A stretch of 7,472 nucleotides of DNA from Flavobacteriaceae bacterium. GTDB lineage: Bacteria > Bacteroidota > Bacteroidia > Flavobacteriales > Flavobacteriaceae. The stretch covers positions 1 through 7,472 of the forward strand of contig JAHRWC010000397.1 of the NCBI GenBank assembly GCA_019090365.1. The letters are read 5' to 3'. Position 1 is the stretch's first letter, and every line of letters begins with the position of its first letter. Position numbers and translations under genes: made by a program. Shown here one piece after another: positions 1-4,197 of the stretch. Under the pieces are notes generated by a model, which made no database searches, was not told the DNA's origin, and worked only from the letters and a program-made list of their open reading frames with translations.

Positions 1-294
1 ACCCTGTTGAAAGTATAAAGGACGAATATCATCTAAACCAGCAACATGATCACTGTGCTCATGAGTTAGTAGAACTCCATCCAATTTTGTACAGTTTTCT
101 TTTAGCATTTGCTGTCTAAAATCTGGTCCGCAATCAATTATATAATTAAAATCATCCCAAGAAAGTAATACCGAAACGCGCAAACGTTTATCTTTAAAAT
201 TAGAACTTTTACAAACAGGGTGATTACTTCCAATTACAGGGATTCCCTGTGAAGTTCCTGTTCCTAAAAAGGTGATAGAAATAGTTGATTTCAT
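1..294 (-). CDS. MBL-fold metallo-hydrolase (PhnP-like phosphodiesterase family), N-terminal part only
   Basis: I translated the reverse strand from the ATG at 294-292; the frame stays open for 98 codons to the left edge, so the C-terminal part is missing. The protein starts MKSTISITFLGTGTSQGIP, the usual first strand and loop of the metallo-beta-lactamase fold. It contains the metal-binding signature THEHSDH (H78, H80, D82, H83) followed by AGLDDIRPLYF, and an earlier IIDCGPDFRQQML segment. This arrangement is typical of the PhnP-like/phosphoribosyl cyclic phosphodiesterase branch, cytoplasmic metal-dependent phosphodiesterases. The cysteine cluster that holds a structural zinc in E. coli PhnP is not visible here; only C28 lies in that region. 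The exact substrate cannot be told from sequence. The gene diverges from the 379-1827 gene. Family assignment is firm, the specific reaction is not. Confidence 0.88.
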   Translation of the reverse strand, partial: MKSTISITFLGTGTSQGIPVIGSNHPVCKSSNFKDKRLRVSVLLSWDDFNYIIDCGPDFRQQMLKENCTKLDGVLLTHEHSDHVAGLDDIRPLYFQQG

Positions 295-299
295 TGCAA

Positions 300-307
300 C
301 AAAAATA
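300..307 (-). promoter_or_regulatory. Candidate -7 element (TATTTTTG) of the MBL-hydrolase gene
   Basis: On the reverse strand, TATTTTTG fits the Bacteroidota -7 consensus TAnnTTTG exactly. Only five bases separate it from the ATG at 294. I see no good TTG/TTTG -33 box 17 to 23 bases upstream, so the call is tentative. If it is used, transcription would begin at or within a base or two of the start codon and the mRNA would be nearly leaderless. Confidence 0.35.
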
Positions 308-318
308 GCAGTATTTTT

Positions 319-348
319 TTTGTTTACCTATTGTATTTAGTACCTTTG
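319..348 (+). promoter_or_regulatory. Bacteroidota-type promoter (TTTG-N18-TACCTTTG) for the 379-1827 gene
   Basis: TTTG at 319-322 and TACCTTTG at 341-348 match the -33 and -7 elements recognised by the Bacteroidota primary sigma factor (TTTG / TAnnTTTG), with an 18-base spacer. Transcription would start near 353 and give a leader of about 25 bases before the ATG at 379. The element lies inside the in-frame extension that begins with TTG at 331, which is a strong argument against that upstream start. Confidence 0.65.
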
Positions 349-378
349 ATTAAAATTAAAACTAAACGTTTTTTTACT

Positions 379-1827
379 ATGTCAGTTAAAATTATTGGTG
401 ATAAAGAGATAGAGAATATTCCTTCGATAAAGAGTAAAGCTTTACGTATAAATCTTAATGAAAACATTTATGGTTCATTTGCAGAAATAGGTGCTGGACA
501 AGAAACAGTTCGTAATTTTTTCAGAGCTGGAGGTGCTTCAGGAACTATTGCAAAAACAATGTCTGCGTACGACAAGGATTTTAGTGATGCAATTTACGGT
601 GTTCAAGGTGACGGTAGATATGTTACTGAAGATCGATTAAAGAAAATGTTAACTCACGAAGTTGATTTGATCGAACAACGTATTTCTAGGGAAAAACATC
701 CAAACAAAGTATTCTTTTCTTATGCAAATACAGTTGCTACGATTGATTTTGCAAAAAAATTCAAAGGCCACGGTTGGGTAGGTATTAAATATCAAGTTGA
801 GCCAGGTGGCGAATACAATGAAATTATGCTTCACATTCGTTTCCGTGAAAATGAAGCAACTTTACAACAAAACACATTAGGAACTTTAGGTGTTAATCTA
901 ATTTATGGTGCATTCTATAAATATGATGAACCAAAAAAACTTCTCCGCTATTTATACGATCACATCGATCAAGATAAAATAGAAATTGACACTATTAATT
1001 TTTCTGGCCCTCTATTTAAAAATGTAGACAATCGTTTAATGAGTCTACAATTAGTAAAAAATGGAATGACAGATGCTGTAATGTTTGGGCCTGATGGTAC
1101 CAATATTTTACCCGCTAAAATATTATATAAGAAAAACATACTTGCTTTAAGAGGTAGTTTTAGACCTGTAACCAATGTGAATATTGATATGTATGAGAAA
1201 TCATACGAAATGTTCTTAAAAGAAAAAAGGGTTGATCCTGAAAAAACAGTTGTGATTTTCGAGATTACCCTATCTAATCTTAGAGCTGAAGGCGAAATAA
1301 ATGAAGTAGATTTTATGTCAAGAGCTCGTTTATTATGTTCATTAGGTCATACTGTAATGATCTCTAACTTCCAGGAATATTACAAACTTGTTGATTATTT
1401 CTCTGAATACACTAAAAAGAGAATGGGACTTACCTTAGGTGTAAATAACTTAATTGATATATTCGATGAGAAATATTACCGACACCTTAGTGGAGGTATA
1501 TTAGAAGCATTTGGTAAATTATTCTTTAAAGATTTAAAAGTATATCTATATCCAATGTTGAATCCTAAGACAGGAGAATACATTAATAGTGAAAACTTAA
1601 AGGTTCATCCTCGAATGAAAGAATTGTATAAATTTTTCAAATACAACGGAAAAGTAGTTGACATTGAAGACTTTAACACAGAGCACTTACATATATTTTC
1701 TAGAAAAGTATTAACTCAAATAGAAAATGAAGATGATGGATGGGAAGATATGTTACCTTCTGGTGTTGCTGAAATAATTAAAAAGATGCAATTATTTGGA
1801 TATAAATCTAAAGCTTTAAAAAATTAA
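379..1827 (+). CDS. Conserved cytoplasmic protein of unknown function (482 aa), Bacteroidota
   Basis: I place the start at ATG 379 (MSVKIIGDKEIENIPSIKSK), not at the in-frame TTG 331, because the promoter -7 element at 341-348 would otherwise be inside the coding region. The protein is soluble in character: no signal peptide, no membrane segment. Notable segments are a glycine-rich stretch at residues 38-59 (GAGQETVRNFFRAGGASGT), FFSYANTVATIDFAKKFKGH (112-131), TDAVMFGPDGTNILPA (231-246), LALRGSFRPVT (255-265) and GGILEAFGKLFFKDLKVYLYP (372-392). I recognise it as a protein highly conserved across flavobacteria. From memory, homologues sometimes carry the names nicotinate-nucleotide adenylyltransferase or TonB-dependent receptor. 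The sequence supports neither: I find no HxGH nucleotidyltransferase motif, and no signal peptide, plug or beta-barrel features. Its stop codon overlaps the bcp stop codon tail to tail. Coding status is certain, function is not known. Confidence 0.9.
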   Translation: MSVKIIGDKEIENIPSIKSKALRINLNENIYGSFAEIGAGQETVRNFFRAGGASGTIAKTMSAYDKDFSDAIYGVQGDGRYVTEDRLKKMLTHEVDLIEQRISREKHPNKVFFSYANTVATIDFAKKFKGHGWVGIKYQVEPGGEYNEIMLHIRFRENEATLQQNTLGTLGVNLIYGAFYKYDEPKKLLRYLYDHIDQDKIEIDTINFSGPLFKNVDNRLMSLQLVKNGMTDAVMFGPDGTNILPAKILYKKNILALRGSFRPVTNVNIDMYEKSYEMFLKEKRVDPEKTVVIFEITLSNLRAEGEINEVDFMSRARLLCSLGHTVMISNFQEYYKLVDYFSEYTKKRMGLTLGVNNLIDIFDEKYYRHLSGGILEAFGKLFFKDLKVYLYPMLNPKTGEYINSENLKVHPRMKELYKFFKYNGKVVDIEDFNTEHLHIFSRKVLTQIENEDDGWEDMLPSGVAEIIKKMQLFGYKSKALKN

Positions 1828-2282
1828 TTTTCAGAAAGTATTTGAGCGGCGTGATCTTTAGTTTTTACTTTATCGATTACTCTGTCAATTATACCATTTT
1901 CATCAATTAAAAATGTTTTACGGTGAATACCATTGTATTCTCTACCCATAAACTTTTTTGGACCCCAAACTCCAAACGCATTGATGACTTCTTTAGATTC
2001 ATCTGCTAATAATGGAAATGGAAACTTATATTTATTTTTAAAGTTACTTTGTCTTTTTGTACTATCCGCACTAACCCCTAAAAGCTCGTAACCGTTATCT
2101 TGTAATTCTTTATAATGATCTCTTAAATTACAAGCTTCATTAATACAACCTGGTGTACTGGCTTTTGGATAGAAAAAAACTACTAATTTTTTTCCTTTAT
2201 AATCTGAATATTGAATTGTATTTCCTTGTTCATCAATCGATGAAAAATTAGGTGCAGCATCTCCTTTTTGTAATGTTTTCAT
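1824..2282 (-). CDS. bcp: Thioredoxin-dependent thiol peroxidase (BCP/PrxQ-type peroxiredoxin)
   Basis: This 152-residue cytoplasmic peroxiredoxin reduces hydrogen peroxide and organic hydroperoxides, with thioredoxin returning the enzyme to its reduced form. The thioredoxin-like fold is seen in GDAAPNFSSID near the N-terminus, KKLVVFFYPKASTPGC at 31-46 and HRKTFLID at 120-127. C46 in TPGC is the peroxidatic cysteine. C51, five residues later (CINEAC), is the resolving cysteine, which makes this the PrxQ subtype with both cysteines on one helix. T43 and R121 are candidates for the conserved threonine and arginine of the active site. The length is normal for the family. It ends with a 4-bp tail-to-tail overlap with the 379-1827 gene and diverges from nth across 116 bp. 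I found no convincing TAnnTTTG promoter for it. Confidence 0.96.
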   Translation of the reverse strand: MKTLQKGDAAPNFSSIDEQGNTIQYSDYKGKKLVVFFYPKASTPGCINEACNLRDHYKELQDNGYELLGVSADSTKRQSNFKNKYKFPFPLLADESKEVINAFGVWGPKKFMGREYNGIHRKTFLIDENGIIDRVIDKVKTKDHAAQILSEN

Positions 2283-2323
2283 TTGTTTATTTATTTTTAT
2301 AAATTAATACCAGTTGTTCGTTT

Positions 2324-2346
2324 TTTATCATTCCTAAAATGATAAA
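2324..2346. promoter_or_regulatory. Perfect 9-bp inverted repeat between bcp and nth, possible operator
   Basis: The arms TTTATCATT (2324-2332) and AATGATAAA (2338-2346) are exact reverse complements separated by CCTAA. The element lies 42 bp upstream of the bcp start and 52 bp upstream of the nth start. No T-tract follows it on either strand, and no gene ends here, so it is not a terminator. A dimeric regulator site is possible, but I cannot assign a regulator family; the 5-base spacer does not fit the 7-1-7 PerR/Fur layout. Confidence 0.4.
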
Positions 2347-2374
2347 CTTTTCAACATACTCGATACATTTAGTT

Positions 2375-2382
2375 TACTTTTG
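2375..2382 (+). promoter_or_regulatory. Candidate -7 element (TACTTTTG) of nth
   Basis: TACTTTTG matches TAnnTTTG exactly. The best -33 candidate is TTTC at 2349-2352, with a 22-base spacer, which is weak. Transcription would start near 2387, about a dozen bases before ATG 2399. This rules against the in-frame ATG at 2339, which lies upstream of the promoter element. Confidence 0.5.
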
Positions 2383-2399
2383 TGTAAAAATACACAAAA
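2378..2399. promoter_or_regulatory. Perfect 9-bp inverted repeat over the nth promoter and start codon
   Basis: The arms TTTTGTGTA (2378-2386) and TACACAAAA (2391-2399) are exact reverse complements separated by AAAA. The left arm overlaps the candidate -7 element and the right arm ends on the A of the nth start codon. A transcript starting near 2387 would not contain the left arm, so a DNA-level operator is more plausible than an RNA hairpin. The arms are unlike those of the repeat at 2324-2346. Confidence 0.45.
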
Positions 2400-3058
2400 T
2401 GACGAAGCAAGAAAAGGTAAACTTTGCTATAAAAACATTAGAAGAAATATATCCTCAAGTTCCTATTCCCTTAGATCATAAAGATCCTTATACATTATTA
2501 ATTGCTGTGCTACTTTCTGCTCAAAGCACTGATGTTCGTGTTAATAAAATAACCCCATTATTATTTGAGATTGCTGATAATCCGTATGATATGGTAAAGC
2601 TTACAGTTGAAGAAATTAGAGAAATTATAAAACCAGTTGGACTTTCACCTATGAAATCTAAAGGAATCTATGGTCTCTCTAAAATTTTAATTGAAAAGTA
2701 TAATGGTATAGTTCCACAAAGTTTTGAAGCTTTAGAATCCTTTCCTGCTGTAGGTCATAAAACTGCGAGTGTAGTAATGTCACAAGCTTTTAATGTACCT
2801 GCTTTTCCTGTAGATACTCATATTCATAGATTAATGTATCGCTGGGGATTTACAAATGGTAAAAATGTGGTTCAAACTGAAAAAGATGCCAAAAGAATAT
2901 TTCCAGAAGATTTATGGAATAAACTTCATTTACAAATTATATGGTATGGAAGGCAATTTTCTCCTGCAAGAGGCTGGAAACTAGAAAAAGATATTATTAC
3001 TAAAACGATAGGAAGAAAATCTGTGATAAATGAATACCATAAAAAAACCTCGAAATAA
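2399..3058 (+). CDS. nth: Endonuclease III family DNA glycosylase/AP lyase, lacking the [4Fe-4S] cluster
   Basis: The 219-residue product is a HhH-GPD superfamily glycosylase of the endonuclease III type, which in base excision repair removes oxidised pyrimidines and cuts the abasic site. The helix-hairpin-helix is ESFPAVGHKTASVV (113-126) and holds the catalytic lysine K121; the catalytic aspartate is D139 in PVDTHIHR. LLIAVLLSAQSTD (33-45) is the usual N-terminal signature. Unusually, the C-terminal loop that carries four cysteines in E. coli Nth is replaced by YGRQFSPARGWKLEKDI, and the whole protein has no cysteine at all, so it cannot bind that cluster. I chose ATG 2399 because the ATG at 2339 lies upstream of the candidate promoter and would add a 20-residue tail without family resemblance. 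The stop codon sits in the loop of the downstream terminator. Confidence 0.93.
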   Translation: MTKQEKVNFAIKTLEEIYPQVPIPLDHKDPYTLLIAVLLSAQSTDVRVNKITPLLFEIADNPYDMVKLTVEEIREIIKPVGLSPMKSKGIYGLSKILIEKYNGIVPQSFEALESFPAVGHKTASVVMSQAFNVPAFPVDTHIHRLMYRWGFTNGKNVVQTEKDAKRIFPEDLWNKLHLQIIWYGRQFSPARGWKLEKDIITKTIGRKSVINEYHKKTSK

Positions 3059-3072
3059 ATTTCGAGGTTTTT
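3043..3072. terminator. Rho-independent terminator, probably bidirectional, between nth and the 50-aa gene
   Basis: A 13-bp perfect stem is formed by AAAAACCTCGAAA (3043-3055) and TTTCGAGGTTTTT (3060-3072) around the loop TAAA. The CCTCG/CGAGG core is flanked by a T-run on the plus strand and, through the A-run from 3041, a T-run on the minus strand. It can therefore stop transcription both from nth and from the minus-strand sigma/small-gene pair. The nth stop codon TAA (3056-3058) occupies the loop. Confidence 0.88.
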
Positions 3073-3079
3073 CCAAAGT

Positions 3080-3232
3080 TTAGTTTAGAAGTGCTTCAAA
3101 CTTCAATTTATTATAATTAATAACACTTAAAGCCTTCGAATAATCCAGAAGAAATTTTATCGTTTCTTCTTTAGGAACCATGTTTTTATTCACGCGTTCC
3201 GAACGTGAGGTTTCAGAGTACAATTTTTGCAT
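3080..3232 (-). CDS. Small protein of unknown function (50 aa) downstream of the sigma factor gene
   Basis: Reading the reverse strand from ATG 3232 gives a 50-residue protein starting MQKLYSETSRSERVNKNMVP, continuing with KEETIKFLLDYSKALSVI, and ending FEALLN before TAA at 3082-3080. I regard it as real for three reasons. The frame fills most of the space between the sigma gene and the bidirectional terminator, whose minus-strand half would otherwise have no nearby gene to serve. The composition is that of a normal soluble protein, with a charged N-terminal part and an amphipathic helix-like second half. It also ends only 8 bp before the terminator. There is no signal peptide, membrane segment or cysteine. 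It lies 59 bp downstream of the sigma gene, and I see no TAnnTTTG promoter between them, so the two are probably co-transcribed. I do not recognise a domain. A role linked to the sigma factor is only a guess from position. Confidence 0.68.
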   Translation of the reverse strand: MQKLYSETSRSERVNKNMVPKEETIKFLLDYSKALSVINYNKLKFEALLN

Positions 3233-3285
3233 ATGCGCATTATTTAGAGGTTAATGTGACCTAATAACGCAGCAATATTTATATT

Positions 3286-3309
3286 ATTGTATTAGTTTGT
3301 TAATACAAT
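3286..3309. other. Perfect 9-bp inverted repeat at the end of the sigma gene
   Basis: The arms ATTGTATTA (3286-3294) and TAATACAAT (3301-3309) are exact reverse complements around a 6-base spacer. In the minus-strand transcript this forms a hairpin over the last codons and stop codon of the sigma gene. It is AT-rich and not followed by a T-tract, so it is not a standard terminator. It might affect mRNA processing, stability or read-through into the 50-aa gene. Confidence 0.4.
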
Positions 3310-3876
3310 GTTGTGTTTATCAATTACTTTGCGCAAATTAATAAGCGCATATCTCATTCTTCCTAGAGCAGTATTGATACTAACACCAGTTTGCTCACTG
3401 ATATCTTTAAAGCTCATTTCTTTGTAAATTCTCATAACAAGAACTTCTTTTTGATCATCTGGCAGTTCTTCGATCAATCTTTTTACATCATTTTCAACTT
3501 GACCTTTAATGATTTTCTTTTCTGCATTTAAAGAATTATCTGATAGTACTGAAAAAATATTAAAATCAGTATTATTTTCAAATTTTGGCATTCTATTATT
3601 CTTTCTAAAATAATCAATCACCAAATTATGTGAAATTCTCATTACCCATGGTAAAAATTTACCCTCTTCATTATATCCTCCCTTTCTTAAAGTTTTAATA
3701 ACTTTAATAAAAGTATCTTGAAATATATCTTCCGTTACATCTCTATCGTAAACCTTCGAGTAAATAAAACTATAAATTCTTTGCTTGTGGCGGTTAATAA
3801 GCTCGCAAAGTGCAGATTCATTACCATTTATGTATGCGCTTACTAATTGCGCATCTGTAGTTGTGCTTTTTTTCAT
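3292..3876 (-). CDS. RNA polymerase sigma-70 family factor, ECF-like
   Basis: The 194-residue protein is a two-domain (sigma2 plus sigma4) alternative sigma factor that directs RNA polymerase to a subset of promoters. Region 2 runs from about residue 24 to 95: LINRHKQRIYSFIYSKVYDR, then VTEDIFQDTFIKVIKTL, and GKFLPWVMRISHNLVIDYFRK, the part that contacts the -10-like element. Region 4 covers about 134-185, with LPDDQKEVLVMRIYKEMSFKDISEQTGVSINTALGRMR containing the helix-turn-helix for the upstream element. About 40 residues link the domains, as is usual for ECF factors. The start ATG at 3876 gives the MKKSTTTDAQLVSAYI N-terminus I know from flavobacterial homologues. No anti-sigma or membrane sensor gene is next to it. 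The only downstream gene before the terminator encodes the 50-residue protein. Confidence 0.93.
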   Translation of the reverse strand: MKKSTTTDAQLVSAYINGNESALCELINRHKQRIYSFIYSKVYDRDVTEDIFQDTFIKVIKTLRKGGYNEEGKFLPWVMRISHNLVIDYFRKNNRMPKFENNTDFNIFSVLSDNSLNAEKKIIKGQVENDVKRLIEELPDDQKEVLVMRIYKEMSFKDISEQTGVSINTALGRMRYALINLRKVIDKHNIVLTN

Positions 3877-3992
3877 AACTATAATTTTTAAATAATAAAC
3901 AACATTCTATAATTGGTTGCTCAGTATGTATTTTTATTTAAAAAGTAGAATTATGCTATAGGCAATGATTTTAAATTATTATGTCTGTGGGG

Positions 3993-4000
3993 TAAATATA
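3993..4000 (-). promoter_or_regulatory. Candidate -7 element (TATATTTA) of the sigma factor gene
   Basis: On the reverse strand TATATTTA, followed by CCCC, differs from TAnnTTTG only in the last base. A TTG lies 21 bases upstream as a possible -33 box. The transcript would start near 3987 and have a leader of about 110 bases, longer than the other leaders inferred in this window. Confidence 0.35.
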
Positions 4001-4143
4001 ACAACAATCATCTTACAAATGCAAGAAAAAACAACATTTTTACTGAATTTTTAATAATATTACCGCAAATTAATCAGTTTAGAACGCAACCTTTTTCGCT
4101 TTATGCAATCTATATTAACATCCAATTTTTATCTCATTCTTCT

Positions 4144-4174
4144 TTTAAAAATCATTCTCGATATGGTATCTTTG
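4144..4174 (+). promoter_or_regulatory. Bacteroidota-type promoter (TTTA-N19-TATCTTTG) of uvrA
   Basis: TATCTTTG at 4167-4174 matches TAnnTTTG exactly. TTTA at 4144-4147 is one base away from the -33 TTTG, with a 19-base spacer. Transcription would start near 4179, about 19 bases upstream of the GTG start. I see no LexA-type palindrome at this site. Confidence 0.6.
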
Positions 4175-4197
4175 CAAAATTCGACTAAAAACAGTCT

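Larger units (their letters stand above)
3877..4197. other. 321-bp divergent intergenic region between the sigma gene and uvrA
   Basis: This AT-rich stretch has no credible gene: open frames on both strands are very short, and the ATG at 4019 gives only 11 codons. It holds a candidate minus-strand promoter for the sigma gene near 3993-4000 and a good plus-strand promoter for uvrA at 4144-4174. I see no tRNA, riboswitch-like structure or direct repeat in the rest. Confidence 0.6.

Noticed and set aside
331..378. In-frame N-terminal extension of the 379 gene starting at TTG 331
   Set aside because: It spans a near-perfect promoter -7 element (TACCTTTG at 341-348), so the bases would be upstream of the transcript start; ATG 379 gives the N-terminus expected of the family.
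649..1175. Antisense open frames of 61 and 68 codons inside the 379-1827 gene
   Set aside because: They lie opposite a clearly coding gene, look like low-complexity reverse translations and have no promoter or family resemblance.
2283..2323. A promoter for bcp directly upstream of its start
   Set aside because: No TAnnTTTG or near match with a sensible -33 box could be found on the reverse strand, so I did not annotate one.
2339..2398. In-frame upstream ATG for nth adding 20 residues
   Set aside because: The extension crosses the candidate nth promoter and the inverted repeats and does not resemble the endonuclease III N-terminus; ATG 2399 fits better.
3248..3262. Short palindrome AGGT...ACCT between the sigma gene and the 50-aa gene
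   Set aside because: Only four paired bases around a 7-base spacer, within what chance allows in AT-rich sequence.
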